From the NCBI GenBank assembly GCA_013397075.1, contig VWZS01000167.1, forward strand, positions 63,194 to 127,193: a DNA stretch of 64,000 bases. The letters are read 5' to 3'. The translations under genes were made by a program, and so were the position numbers. Below are positions 1 to 13,420 of this stretch, piece after piece. The number at the start of each line of letters is the position of its first letter. Within the stretch, counting starts at the first letter, position 1. This DNA is from Rhabdornis inornatus (Eukaryota > Chordata > Aves > Passeriformes > Rhabdornithidae). The notes beneath the pieces are model-generated. The model was not told the origin of the DNA. It searched no databases and saw only the letters and a list, made by a program, of their open reading frames with translations.

Positions 1-3000
1 GGTACTTGGCAGAAAGAAACATCTTTCTGTGGAATTGCATCAGTTGAAGGAAGGAGAATCCTACTTGTCAATATGTTTACTGTGCATTTTGGTTTTTTGA
101 GGTTTGGGTTGTTGGTTTTTCTTGGTTTGGTTTGGTTTGGTTTTGTTGGTTTTGTTTGTTTGTTTGTTTTTGTTTTTGTTTTTGTTTTGTTTTTGTTTTT
201 TTTTAATTGTGAAAAGCATTTCATACTCTCTGCCCCCGGAAAAGAAACTACAAAGGTTGAAACCTTGTATTATGCAGCTAAAATGCTTTGGGGGTTGTGT
301 TGTTTATTTTTTACAAACAAATTTTGTCCAGAAGAATGCAGCAGGTGAAACCTGGGAGTCGGCTGCAAAACTTAACATTGATTTAACTGCAGAAACAAGT
401 TGGAGCAACCTTGGATCACACTTTGATGGGAGAATCCTCTCCTGGTCAAAACATTCTTCATAAAGGCGGGGAAGGGTGTTACATCATAATAGGACAGGTG
501 GAAGAACAGGGCCGCATTACTTGCTCTCTGCAAATACTCTTCAACTGAGCTGCAGGTTTGCAGCACAACACATCCCTCTCTTCTGCTGTTCACCACACAC
601 CTATCCCTACACGCACTTCAAGGACACATCCTGGCTCATCTGTGTGAAGATGTTCCTCTTCTTGGACTTAGGGCATAACAAGGGTACAGTTGGAGACTTC
701 CAAATTTCAGTGCACTTTCAATGACTTCTGGGTGCAGCAAAAAGCCACGTACCTTCACCTGTGAAATTGAATTTTTTTCTTTGGCTGAGTACTGAAGTCA
801 CTTTCTTACAAAGCATATCCAGAAAAGAGAGTCTGCTTTCTGTTTTATTAGTAGTTAAAGTTTTATATAGGGTATAAATTTGGACTGCTTCTTTTATCTC
901 CTAGAGCCTAAGGGATTTTAGTTTTCATGCCCTGCCTCCCCCTTAAGTGTTTTCACTGCCCAGCCTCCAAGATTCTGCAGTGAAGTGTGGTGATAGGAGG
1001 GCAGAAGCTGTGCTGTACTGAGCTTTGTCAGTGTTATCAGGAGGTATAGTGTCAGTGTAGAGTCAGCTTTTGGACACCAAGGATACATGAAGCGTGTTTT
1101 CAGTATAAGATTACTTGGCAGTCTGAATTAGAGGCTCAGTGTTTCCAATTTGCAGATACACAAAGCGTGATAATCAGCAGTTAACCACCTTCAGGTTTTG
1201 CAGCTTTTGCCCTTTTTACCTAGTTGCCCCTAGACTAAACTAGAATCAAACCACTACACGGGTACTGAAAAGCACTACTAATAGCATGTCCATATTTTTT
1301 GTATCTAAAATACCTTCAGAAACTGGGGCAAGAATTCAGATTGTCCAGCATACATGGCCATTTGGCACTAGATACTCAAGTTGTCTCAGGAAGTCAAGCT
1401 AAACACAGGCAGGGAACATTCTGAAAGCTATGCATTGCAAAGACTTCGTAATGTGTAGTTCGGTTTGGTTGATTCCTGCTTCCTGCGGTAGCAGCTGGAC
1501 AGACAAAATTGCATAATAGTGATTTGTGTTTTTCAGTGGAGGTGGGATATACAAATGTGCTGTCATTTTCAAGATGATCTAGTTTATTCTGCCTCATTTT
1601 ACAATCCAACCTTAAGGGATAGAATGATAAAGAGTAAAAGGAATTGCTATAAAAATAAACAGGTGTCTGGGCAGCTCTGCATGCAGCTGTGAAACATCAG
1701 AGTATTGGATCTGTGTGCTAGCTTTTCACTTTTCATTAGAGTGAAGACTTTCTGTTGCTGAGGCTTATTGGTGAGCAAAAAGGAGCAAGAAAAAATTAAC
1801 TGTAGATTACTTTAGTGTGAGCACCAGGGTGTCACTTTTTGAAATCATATTTCGGAAATTTTATGTTAAATCTTCTATTAGCTAAGGAGAGCAGGAGGGT
1901 AGGAAGAAACATTAGACTAATATTTCAAGGCTTGTAGTCAAAATGGGTGGGATGATAGTTTCTTTAACTACTATGGTATGTAGGCGTACTGCCAAAAGTT
2001 TCCTTTGGTTTCTACAAATTGCCAGCAAATCGTGAAGCTTCTAAATGGTGCAGACTTATACTAGAGTTTCCTTTTGCTCAGAGGCAGTCAGCTGTGGATG
2101 AAGTAATTTCTGCTATGCAAGGCATCTTCTTTTGGATTACTGCTTTATTCTTTTTCTGTTTTTCCACTGCTATTTGTTAGCATGTATGTTTATAAACTAG
2201 GGATTATCAGTCACAGGTCCATAACAGAATGCGAATAGCATCACTGAACTGGTACTGTGCTTATTGTTATAGCCTCAGGAATAAAACAGAAATATTCATA
2301 GCATTTTTTGATTTTGATCAAACAAAAATTACTTCTTCTGTTTTGTAAGAAGTTTCTTAGGGATGATATTTCAAAGCTTAGCTTTTACTATGGTGATGGG
2401 TACTTTTATAAAACAGATGGACTTTTTAAAAATTCTGTTTAATAATACCAGTTGACTTAAATGCAGTTCTTATTAAACTTACATAAGAAAAAGTGAGCTG
2501 TTACTTCTGTTTTGGAGATACTGAATCACTTTTTGGATGCCTCTTCAACATTTTTCAATGATGCATCCCACTGCATAAATGATTTATTTCAATAACGTCC
2601 TAAATTGCTTTTTAATGAGTGTAAGATTTTTGAGAGACAACAATTCTTGTCATTCAGAAGTTATTAGAAACAGAATCTCTTGTGTCGAAACTTTGCAATA
2701 TGGAGAGAACTTCACACCATTTCTCACAAACAAAAAATTAGTGAGTTGGTGAGTTTCAGTCCTGTTTGATCCAACACACTGGCATTGTTTTGCCATGGCA
2801 TCCATAATGATTCATTATTGCTTTCCTTTGCCAGCCACTTTAATGTAGATGCGCAATAAAACACCAAAGTTTTAATTTTCTTCACAGAGTGACAAACTGC
2901 TAGTTTATCCTCTCTGTTTATGGTGAAGGCCTGTAGTACATCCAGTCATTTAATCATATTGTATACAAGATACTTGACAGGCATATCATCTTCTCTTTCC

Positions 3001-4139
3001 TCCTGGCTAGTCAATAGAAGGAAATTGAAAAGCTTTATTGCCTGTTATGACTCTATTCAGTGCAGATACCTGAAGAACCGAGCACAGCAAATGCAGAGAG
3101 CCTGAAGTCTCTCATTGGTGTCCTGAGAGATCGTCTCAAAAGGTTCCCACAGCAGCAGTGTGACACAAAGGAATGCTGACAACTGGGAGTATTTTTCTAT
3201 GCAGTTTGAGCACTGGTATGCACCTGTTGCTATTGATTTTAGGTTTGCTCTCTTGTGTGCTGCAGACAGAACAGAAGGGAAGATAAACTATACAGAGAAG
3301 CACTGCTGCACCATCTTTCAGTGGAGTAAGGTATCAGCTCTTAGTTAAAGTTTTTTTCAGAGGGAATCTCGATTGTATTTGCTGTTCTTCTATACCCTGA
3401 CTTTTTAACATGATGTTCTCCAACCTCTGGAGGCTTAAAAAACAAAGCATGAAGTGATGTTGCCAACAGGCAGAGCGTGATCTGTGTGATGCCAGAAAAG
3501 CATCTCTGATAGCACAGAAATACTCCTTAAGAGAGAGGTATTTTAGGCTAGAGAATTCACTTAATATATATGTGTGTGTTTCAGGTCAATAGAATTAAAT
3601 GCTAACACCGAGTGTGGTATTGTTGCTTGCAGGTACCAGTGATGGTGTCATGTGTCTAGTGTACCTCAGAGTCACTGCAAATTTCATGGAGTTTGGTTAC
3701 GATTCCTAGGAAACTGGAGATATTGGATTATTTTCTCTAATTGGTGACATGTTCATTTGTGAAAACCGGGATCTGAACCAGGCAGTCAGAGGTCATTGGT
3801 ATAGAAGCTGCAGTCAGTGACTGCAATCCTAATTTATTGTATTTTGTAGTTGTATTCTGATTCTAAACTCATTGCTGTTTTGGCCACATCGTAGTGTGCT
3901 GCAATTTTAGCAGATGTTGGTAGTGAAGTAAGTTCAGTCTGTTTCAGCTTACAGACTGAGATGCCATTTTTTATGAGGAGCATTGTTAGTGATTAATCAG
4001 CTAATCTCCAAGTTACAATCTAGACGTGTCATAGTTTAGAAATGGTATTCCCCAGTTTACTGTTCCCACTAAATACTAAAGACCCTTGTGTTGCTGCTTT
4101 CATTTCCTCCAGCTCCCTTACAGCAGGACTGGAGAGGAG
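1..4139. other. AT-rich non-coding sequence, probably upstream PCSK5 intron
   Basis: Apart from the GT-rich low-complexity tract at about 104-204, I see no exon with matching splice sites, no RNA gene and no confident repeat here. Short open frames exist but have no recognisable protein similarity. By position it is most likely intron between PCSK5 exons, because the first exon found (17789) needs an upstream partner. Confidence 0.6.
104..204 (+). repeat. (TTTGG)n/(TTTG)n/(TTTTTG)n low-complexity tract
   Basis: About 100 bases consist almost only of T and G, grading from GGTTT units to GTTT, then GTTTTT units, and ending in a pure T run. This fits the decayed reverse complement of a short A-rich retroposon tail or a simple microsatellite. 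A C/A-rich tract of the complementary kind occurs at 55493-55536. Confidence 0.8.
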
Positions 4140-4480
4140 AATTGGAGACACACAAGGTGAAGATCATTGACTGAGATAAGAACACTTTACTGGGAACAGT
4201 AATGAAAAGAAGTAATAACTGAGTGTGCAAGATAGGTGAACAATCCACATGTGATTGCTCCCCACAGACCCCACCACTTGACCTCACAGTCCTACAAACC
4301 AACAGTCCCACAAAAAACACCCCTCTGAACAGCGCTCCTCTCCCCTTCCTGGCTCCAGGTGGTATCAGATAACCCATGGCCTCATCCCTCCTGGCTGCTG
4401 CAAAAGTTAACCCTCTCCTGGGTCAGAACTAAGCCATGACCCAGCCAAGTGCCATGGAGCATGATGAAGCATGGAGAATA
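4140..4480 (-). mobile_element. Probable avian endogenous-retrovirus LTR fragment (old)
   Basis: The stretch is locally richer in C and G. It carries the run of features seen in antisense copies of bird LTRs: a 'gagataagaacactttact' block, then 'gtgattgctccccacagacc', then a block like 'ctgggtcagaactaagccat' near the end. No retroviral coding sequence is joined to it, and I cannot define terminal repeats or a target duplication. The call rests on resemblance to remembered bird LTRs, so it could be another repeat class. Confidence 0.4.
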
Positions 4481-7400
4481 TCTTACTGCATAACATACTA
4501 GATCTTTCCAGTAGTTGTTGCTTGACAGTAGTTAAAGGTTTCAGTGTAAAATTGTGAAAATAAGGAAAATAAACTTTGCGGCTTGCAGAATTGTACTGTG
4601 ATGAAGTATAATAATTTTACAGATTCATTTGGAGCAATTTTTTTCTTCACTTTCTATTCAGCTGTTAGAGTCTTTGGGTGCTATTATACAACATGCTTAT
4701 CCTTCAGATTGACATACCTCAGGGGCAATCCTCATACATGCTTCATTTCTTCTCTCTCAGGGTAGAACTGAAAGCGTGTAGAATCTTTTAGTGGAAAACT
4801 TCATTTTCTTGAAAGGAAATTTTTGTAAAACCATGGAACACAAATCCTCACTATATACTGCATTTGATAATGCTTTTCTTTTAATGCAAAACAGGTGTTT
4901 AGCCTATGGGAAAAGATGAGGGGTGTATTAAAACAGAACAGACAACAAACTAACAGTTGATGTATTGAAGTTCCCATGCTTTGCTATTTCAGAATAAAAT
5001 TTCTGTTCATTTGAAGTTTTCTGAAAGTAAGTGGAATCTTAGAATTGCTGGAAGCTGAGGACAATTAGCCAGGCTAGAGGAGGGGCAGTCTCTGTTAAGT
5101 CAATTCACCTACCCGTTATAGCTGCCCCTCATCGCTGGTGTTTATGATCAGTCCTTGATGACAGCATTTCATATTGACAAGACATTAAAAAATTCGTTGG
5201 ACTACAAGCCTTGATTAAGTAGCCTTTTATCCAGGTTCCAGCTTCAGTAGTGGAAAATCTCATCATGAAAGTTTTGTCAGACTGCCAAAAATTGTCTTTT
5301 TGTTAAACTCTTCTAGTCTGCTCATTATGTTATCACACTGCTACACAGTCCTGTCTGACACCATAAGTGGTGTAATTTATAATTTTTGAGAGCCATAGGA
5401 AAGACAATTCCTTGAGTAGTCATTGAAGGTGAGAAAAGTGAAACAGAGGAATAAATAAACCCCAAATTCAGCTAGGATTCCAGCTGAAAGATGTATGTAA
5501 AAATAGTCTTTTTTCTATACCCTGGTATCAGTCACTAAGCAGTATTGTTTACTGCTTAACTGGTGTTTGAGCACCAGTGTTCTTCCTTTTTATGATGTAT
5601 AAGACTCTCATGGTCTCAAAACATTTAACCACAACACTTAAAGACAGCCTTCTCTCTGTTTCTAATTACTGAAGTACCAGACAGTGAGCTCACAAATAAA
5701 ATTAAGTTCTGAAGCGTTATGCAACTGCTTCTAGTGCTTTTATGTAAATTACTGATCACAATGACTCAGATATTCCCTTACAATCCAAAGTCAACAATAG
5801 AAGGGATACAATTCTTTTATTTCAAGAGTTAGATGTGAAAGGTTTTTTCAGATGTTCTTTTTCCCAGAGTAGGTATTTTTTCTAAGTATGTGTCTGTATT
5901 TTGAGGTTTTGAACTTAGCAGGGGAGAATTTGCAGCTACAGTAGGCTAGTTTTGATGTGGTAAAATGGTAAACCAGTTTCAAGTTGCATGCACATTTACA
6001 TGTACAGCTGAATACAATTTGAGAGCACAAATACATTTTTTCTGTGCTTTCCGCCTTTCAGACATTATAGGTATTAGGAGAAAGTTAAAGAATGGATCTA
6101 TATGTGGTAATTGATTTTGCCAGATGATTTCACAGTTAGTCAGCACAGTCAAAGGTAGTACAAAATGTGGTTCATTTAGACTTTTCAGCCAGCACAAGTA
6201 TGGCATTGATTACCCTTCTAATGTTTGTGGCACCAAGGCAGACCTCTAATTACAGATATAATAAAGCAATTGTAAATCCAGTGTCAAAAGATTTTAAATT
6301 GAAGCATTTTTATAAATATCATACTATTAATGGTTGAACTTTGCGAAGTTATGATAGAAACTAATGTCTTAATGGCATTACTAGGGGGTTTTTATAAGAA
6401 ATTTTCAGATTTTTTTTAAATGAAAGTATGTGCATCTATAAGTTTATTGCTGTTGGCAGGTTTATTTTTATAGCCTTGATTTACATTTCTGTGATTCTGT
6501 GATTTTTCTTAAAGATATGGTCAGATTATTACCTTAGGCACTTTATCGAAGTCAGATTTCTGTCTTGAAGACAAATTAACTTTTTTCTTTTCCTGAAGGA
6601 AAATAATCAAGATAGAAATGTTCAGATATAGAAGTAAAGGCATGGATACCACAGATGTAGGTTGCTTTGACAAATATATGTTTAACCTTATCCAAAAATT
6701 ACTTATACTGCTTTGCAGACTCAAAGCAATCATCAGATCTCTGGTGTTAGAAAACTGGAGAGGAGACTATGGCTTTTTTACTTAGCTAAAATGTGTGATG
6801 GTGAGGCTGTTGGCTAAGTTTGTCGAGGAGTGGCAAATACAGTGTTTACACTGCATACATACAGAGAAGGTATGTTTTATTTCTCCTTTTAGCCCCAACT
6901 TACATCCCTGCACTTCTCTTCATAAGACTCCACGAACATGAGATGAACAGCTGCTGACTTGTTCTGCACTGAAGTGAGTGTGTGAGAATTAGACTTCTTG
7001 TGCTGAAACCCTTTTTCCAAGTAAAAGGAAACTTTGCTCCTGCTGAATCAATGACATAAGTTTCATTAAAAAGCAGTTATCAACATAGATGAAAATAGGA
7101 CTTGAACTAATTTTAACAATTTCCTCATTCATCTTTGAAATGTATCTTTGAGGAGAAATGAAAGCTGCATTTAATGCAGAACAGCATCAAATGAAATTTA
7201 GGATTAAGCACAATACATATCTTGCACAGTGCAGTTGAAATTACACTCAGAATTCAAGATGGGTAGGAGGTGTGTCTCTGTGCTGGAATACAGTGCTGTC
7301 TTGGTTTAAGAGTCAAACTACCACAGGTGCAGATCCAGAGTTACATAATTTTAAAGGGAGTATGCAGACTAGATGAAGATCCATCCATGACCTGTGCACA

Positions 7401-7884
7401 TCACTGTATTGCTCCTCACTTTTGTATTGTGACTTTAGGATCCTTGCATCTGTCAGTATCTTCTTTGCATGAAAGAAAATTTTCCCTAAGAGGGTTCTCC
7501 TAAACTGTTCTTGGGATCTCTAAAGACTTCCAGGACTTCTGTTCCTGCCAAGGAGATCTAAGCATGAAACTGCACAAGCTATTTTTCATTTCTGCTTAGG
7601 TGTGATTTCAGTAGAACTGATGCAAAATATTTTTGAGAAATTTTCGTTTTCTGTTTCATTGGGGCTTTCATTACACAGTAGTGAAATTTTACGTAAAAGA
7701 GATTTTAAGTAAAAGGAGGTTGCTCAAGCCCCTGAGATATCTTCAGATGATACAGATTGGTATCAGTGTGGATGAAAAACATGAATCAGAATATAGTGAC
7801 TGATCATATACTATCATACAAATCTTATGAAACAGAAATACAGACTGAAAGATATCTAAGTATAGAATGTATCTGTAACAGAGA
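4481..7884. other. AT-rich intron-like sequence without recognised features
   Basis: No coding exon, RNA gene or well-preserved repeat was recognised. A doubled TTCTGTGA unit at about 6487-6503 resembles the short tail repeats at the 3' end of CR1 elements, but no CR1 body precedes it. Confidence 0.55.
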
Positions 7885-9963
7885 CAGCTCATGGCCATGA
7901 ATTTAAGGTGATCAGTTCTTAATAATAAAGGAGTCCAGGAAGGCTGGACATCGTTTAAGATGGAAATCTTGAAGACAGAGGAGCAGACCTTCCCTATTTG
8001 CCAAAAGGCGTGCCGTCAGGGAAGAAAATTGGCCTGGTGTATCAGGGAGCTTTTGCAGCAACTCAGATTTAAAAAGGAGGTTTTATGGCCCTTGGAAGAA
8101 GGAGCAGACAACTCAGGAAGAATACAATGATGTTAGGTCATGTAGAAGGAAAATTAGAAGGGTGAAATCTCACCTAGAGCTCAATCTGGCTACTGCTGTA
8201 AAAGACAATAGAAAATGTTCATATAAATACATAAAGAACAGAAGGACAGCCAAGGAAAATCACCATTCTTTGTTGGACCTGGCGGGGAATATCACCAACA
8301 ATGAGGAAGAAGTTGAGATACTTCATGCCTTCTTTGCCTCACTCTTTAACAGTAAAGACAACCAACCCCTAAGCTGGTGGACAGGGACAAAAAGCAGAGT
8401 AGACCCACTGCAATCTGGAGCAAAATAGTGAGTGACTGGCTGTGCCACTTGGAACTCACAAGTCTATGGGACAGAGTGGGTTTCATCCAAATGTACTGTG
8501 GGAGCTGTCAGAAGAGCTTGCTGAGCTGTTCTCCATTATTGGTCATCAGTCGTGGCTCACAAGGAAGATCACAGCTTTAGCCACTGTGACACCCATCCCC
8601 AGGCAGGACTGTAAGGAAGTTCCAAAGAACTACAGGCCTTTCAGCCTGACCTTGGTGCCCAGCACAGTTATAAACAGATCATCTTGAGTGTGATCACACG
8701 GCAACAGGACAACAAAGGGATCAGGCCTAGGCAGCAGGGGTTTAGGAAAGGTAAGTCCTGCTTGATCAACTTGATCTCCTTATATGACCGACTGACCTGC
8801 CTAATGGATGATGGAAAGGCTGTGGATGTTGTCTGTCTGGACTGCAACAAAGCCATTAATACTATCTCCCATGTCATTCTCCTGTAAAAGCTGACGGCTC
8901 ACAGCTTGGACAGGTGCACTTTTCCCTGAGTTGAAAACCTGACTGGATGTCCAGGCCCAGAATGATGTGGTGGATGATGCTGCATCCAGTTGGTATCCAG
9001 GCACTAGTGGTGTTCCCAAGGCTCAGTGTTAGACCCAGTCCTGCATAATATCTTTATTGATAATTTGTGTGAGGTAGTTCAGTGTCAAGTGGGTAAATTT
9101 TTGGAAGATGCCAGGTTGGATGCATGTTGATCTGCTGAAGGGCAGGCAGGCTCTGCAGAGTGATCTAGACAAGTTGGATTGATAACCTAAAGCCAGCTGT
9201 GAGGTACAACCAGGCCAAGTGCCAAATCCTGCACTTTGGTCAAAACACCCCCATGCACCACTGCAAGCTGGGGACAGAGTGGCTGGAAAGTGACCCAGGG
9301 AGAAGGACGCGGGACTGCTGGTTGACAGCCAGTTAAACATGAGCCATCAGTGTGGCCAGGTGGCCAAGAAGGCCAGTGGCATCCTGGCCTGTGTCAAGAA
9401 TAGTGGCCAGCAGGACTAGGAAAATGATTGTCCCCCTGTACTTGGCCCTGGTGAGGCTGCATCTGGAGTTCTATTTCCAGCCTGGGCCCCTCACTTCAAA
9501 AAAGACATTGAGGTGCTGGAACATGTCCAGAAAAGGGCAATGGAACTGAGGAAGCATCTAGAGCGTAAGTCTGCTGAGGGTGGGGGTATTTAGCCTGGAG
9601 AAAAGGAGGCTCAGGGGAGACCTTATTGGTCTCTACTATTGCCTGGAAGGAGGCCAGAGTAAGGTGGGGGTTAGCTTCTTCTCCGAGGCAACCAGCAACA
9701 GGATGAGAGGACATAGCCCCAGATTGCACCAGGGGAGGTTCAGGGTGGACATCAGAAAGAATTTCTTCACTCAAAGGCTTGTTTAAACATTGGAACAGGC
9801 TGTCTAGAGGGGTGGTGGAGTCACTTTCCCCAGAGATATTCAAGAAACAGCTGGATATGGCACTTAATGCCATGATCTAGTTTACATGGTGGTCATCAGT
9901 CAAAGGTTGACCTCGCTTGTCCTGAAAGTCTTTTCCAGCTTAAATGGTTCTGTGATTCTGTGA
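7885..9963 (+). mobile_element. CR1 LINE, long but heavily mutated copy
   Basis: A plus-strand CR1 retrotransposon covering much of the reverse-transcriptase region and the 3' end. Visible pieces include a THKSMG...HP block (about 8442-8500), a KNYRPFSLT block (about 8617-8660) equivalent to the CR1 NYRPVSLT motif, a KAVDVVCLDCNKAINTISH block (about 8808-8870), and the usual 3' sequence ending in 'ggttctgtgattctgtga'. Stops and frameshifts are scattered throughout, and the catalytic YADD-type box is not recognisable where expected. The element is 5' truncated and dead. Its last ~700 bp is nearly identical, in inverted orientation, to the copy at 21040-21797. Confidence 0.92.
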
Positions 9964-10059
9964 AATAACATCAACATTAGTTTAAGTCATGGTTCTATGT
10001 TTTATATTTGAGACCAAAACAGTGTTGATAACGCATATTTTAGATACTGCTGAGCTGTG

Positions 10060-10460
10060 CTTACACAGCACCAAGGCCATCTCAGTTTCTCACACTGCCA
10101 TCTCATTCAAGGAGGCTGGTCAGGGACAAGAGGCTCCAAAGTGACACAGCTGGGACAACAAATTCCAACTGATCAGAGATAACCCATGACATGTAACAGT
10201 GTGCTCCATATTAAAGCTGGGAGGGTTATTTCCAAAGTATTGATTGAAGAGTGGCTGGGCATTAAATCTGCTTTTGTGACATGCTGAGTGATTGCCTATG
10301 GCTCACTTAATTGTGTTTTATTTCTTTTCTTTTTCCTTATTTATTGAACTGTTTTTATCTCAAATGACAAGTTTTTCTCTCATTTGGTCTTTCTCCCACC
10401 AATCCCAACGGGAAGGAGGGAGCTAGTGACTGGGTGGGAGTTAGCTGTCTGCCAGGGTCA
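10060..10460 (+). mobile_element. ERVL-type avian LTR, degraded solo fragment
   Basis: The order of blocks matches a common bird ERVL LTR read on the plus strand: 'cacagcaccaaggcc', then 'gacacagctgggacaaca', an 'attaaagctgggag' block standing where the TATA region is expected, then 'attgaactgtttttatctca', 'caagtttttctctcatttgg', and 'tctcccaccaatcccaacgg' near the 3' end. There is no internal retroviral sequence on either side, so it is a solo LTR or a remnant. The exact ends are uncertain and much of the middle is deleted or diverged. Confidence 0.75.
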
Positions 10461-13044
10461 ATATCTCAGCCTTTTAAAAATGTACTAGTTATCAGGAGTT
10501 TAGTAACTAATAGCTTTGGAAAGCTTCTTTATGGCAACAAATACCTGAAGCATTATTCCTGCAGGCTCGGTTTCACTGTGAAGTTGACCACAGGAGCTGT
10601 GGTGGTATAAGCTACATTTTGCATATGTAGCAGACACGTTCTGATACAAAGGTCCTGTGGTCCAGGAAAGTATTCAAACATGGAGCTGTTGCAGAGTTGC
10701 TGGTCCTACAGTTGCTGTGCTGGTCCATTTGTCTTTGTAAAGCATCACATAACTGGCAGAGCAATGGAGGTTCAAAAGAAAATGAAGAAAAGGAGAAAAC
10801 CAACTTTACTCCTTTGGTTCCTTTAATTCATATAATTTCAGGTATTACATATAAGAACAGCAGGTACATTTTTCAGAGAATCTGTGGCATCTACAGATAT
10901 ATAGGACACTCCAAATTCATAGGAAACTATCTATCTCCAAAGCAGGTCAATGACCACTGGAAACCTTAGAAATCTTAGAATTTGGCGGCAATAAGAAAAA
11001 ATAGATGAAAATCTTAGACCAAATAAATTACATCGCTTGGTTTCTTCATGCTCAATTAGGTCGCGGTATCAAGTCTTCTATTTCACAAGGCAAGCCTCTA
11101 CCATAGGCAAGCAGTAATGGGGAAGAAAAAAGAAAACATTCTTGCTTGTCATCAAAATATTCCTGCCACTTATGGCTTAAATGTAGTTAGCTAGCTTGTG
11201 CAAGGTTGCTATCAAACTGCAGTCCAAAGTTTTACTCCTGGCTTTGTTTACAGATGTTATGTGATGATTTGCTTACAGAACAAAGAAAAGTGTATAGAAC
11301 TTAAATATTTGTTCTGAAAGTTATTTTTAAGAGGTGGCTATTCTAGTAGACGTGTTTCTTTTAGTCTCAGATTTGCAGTTCAAGCTCTTAGTACCTCTTT
11401 AGTAGAATGAGAATGGAAGTGTCTTCTTACATCCAAAAAGTATTACTTTTTTAAGAGTTTAGATGCTATAGTAAAAGTGATGAAATGCATGCAAGTGAAA
11501 AATCAAATTTGCCTGGTTTAGTTAATCACTATTTCAGAAAACAAGGTGACAAACTGCTTCACTGTATCCATCTCAACCAAAGTTCTTCTTACTGTGCAGA
11601 TAACATAGCACAGCCAGTATGTAGAAACCTTTCCCAACTACAGAGTGTTCACTGTAGGTGATATATTTGGAATTTTCAGCAGCAACTTTCTAACAAGCTT
11701 CATTCATTGTGTCCAAGACTGTGTTTTCTGAGGATATCTTGGGTAAATATGGGTAGACTTTCCTTGGAATAGCAAATACATGGCACAGCCAAAATAATAA
11801 TTGTGTCATGTTCCAGTTCGTATTCTAAAGCTTTCATAGCCTATTGAAAACTGTAGTAGATCACTGACTTTGGATAGCCATATATTCAGAAACACTGGTT
11901 ACAGTTCACTAGTGAAAGAAGAAATAAACTAGAAGATTAAATTATTAGCAACCATTCATAAAGCATACCGAGAGTTTCTGATTTGTGTAAAGTAACATTG
12001 GGAGTGACGCTAACTTGGTTTGCAATCTGAGACCTTGTTCCCAAATTAGGATTAATTTTAGACTCAAAAGACATTAACAAAACCTTAAACTATGCTCATT
12101 ATCCCTATTTTTTATGCAAAGAATTACTGTGATGCATCATTTTCCAAATGTCATCCTGAATATACTTGTGTCAGGTAGAAATATTTAATTTTTGAGGTGA
12201 ACAAGGGCAAATTAAAGTGAAGTAAAATATTGTTAAAATAGTATAAGAAGTTGTCTGCAAATATTTTTGCTCATTTAAATACACTTACATTTATATCTTT
12301 CCACTTAGATGAGAGTTTGTGTCAAGCCTTACAAGAAAACTGTAGAGGGGCAGCCATATACCCACCTTGGTTCCTTCTTCTCCCTAAAGAAGCAAGGTAT
12401 TTCTATTTTGTGGAAATACTGTGGATTTCAGCCAGAGATACCTGAAGTCCTGAATAACCCAATGTAGATTACTTTACTGCTGTCGTCTTCTGGCAGTATT
12501 AATATGTGAGAGAGGGCCAGTATCCCAAACAAGGAGGAGATGTGCTGGAAAGTGGTTTATTCCGTTTGTTATTTTTAGCAGTTGCCTTGGGAAGTTTCAG
12601 GGATACCTTTAATGGGCAAGAGTACAGCGTTATCCTGCTCTTATTTGAAGTTAAGCAAGTAATGTTATTAGGATACTGCAAAATCTTCAGTTCTGGAATT
12701 GTGTTCTAGTCACTGAGACTGTTGCAGACTGGAACAGAGAATTTAATTTTTGTGTTGAACCAGTAATCCCAAGTGGAAAGAATTAGCTACATGAATTATT
12801 TTTAAAAAGTACTTCCATTTTTTTTTCTTGTATGGAAACACGTTCCTGATTTTGTCCTTTTTCCCTCATTAAGATGCATAATGTAGTTGTTCCCCTTACC
12901 TTTTGCTAGCCAAGATTTGAACTCGGGCTTTTGTTTGTCCTTTCTTCTGTATGTCATGAGCAAAGTGATAAAGCCATCTAATCTTAGAGATCAAGAATGA
13001 GAAAAGTGTAGACAGGTATTTGGTTCTTCCAAAGTGTTTGAGTT
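10461..13044. other. AT-rich intron-like sequence without recognised features
   Basis: I see no splice-bounded coding exon, RNA gene or recognisable repeat. Short frames of 60-90 codons on both strands look random in composition. Confidence 0.55.
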
Positions 13045-13420
13045 GGAGAATCACAGGATTAACTAGTTTGGAGAAGACCGTTGAGATCAAGTCCATCCTA
13101 TGATCCATCACCAACCTGTCAACTAGACCATGACACTGAGTGCCATATCCAGTCTTTTCTTAAACACCTCCAGGGACAGTGGCTCCACCACCTCCCTGTG
13201 CAAACCATTCCAATGCCCCACCACTCCTTTTGTGAAGAAATTTTTCCTAATGTTCAGCCTAAACCCCACCCCCCAGTGCAGCTTAAGACTGTGTGGTCTT
13301 GTTCTGTTGCTGGTGCCTGGGGGAAGAGACCTGGCTACACCCTCCTTTCAGGGAGTTGTAGAGTGACAAGGGCTCCCCTGAACCTCCTTTTCTCCTCTAT
13401 TCTTTAGGTTGTACAAAAAG
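13045..13420 (-). mobile_element. CR1 LINE 3' fragment
   Basis: This is the reverse complement of a CR1 3' end: 'gagaatcacaggatt' at the left edge, 'gatcaagtccatcctatgat', then the blocks 'cacctccagggacagtggct' and 'cctccttttctcctctattc'. It is 5' truncated to about 375 bp and moderately diverged. It is a different subfamily or age from the pair at about 9.2-9.9 kb and 21.1-21.8 kb, because its sequence differs throughout. Confidence 0.88.

Noticed and set aside
73..463. Hydrophobic Phe/Val/Leu-rich frames near the window start
   Set aside because: They are translations of the T/G low-complexity tract.
6487..6503. Doubled TTCTGTGA as the tail of another CR1
   Set aside because: No CR1 body is recognisable upstream, so two 8-bp units alone are not enough to call an element.
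9029..9873. Several minus- and plus-strand open frames of 65-125 codons shared with 21128-21975
   Set aside because: They are parts of CR1 copies read in arbitrary frames, not host genes.
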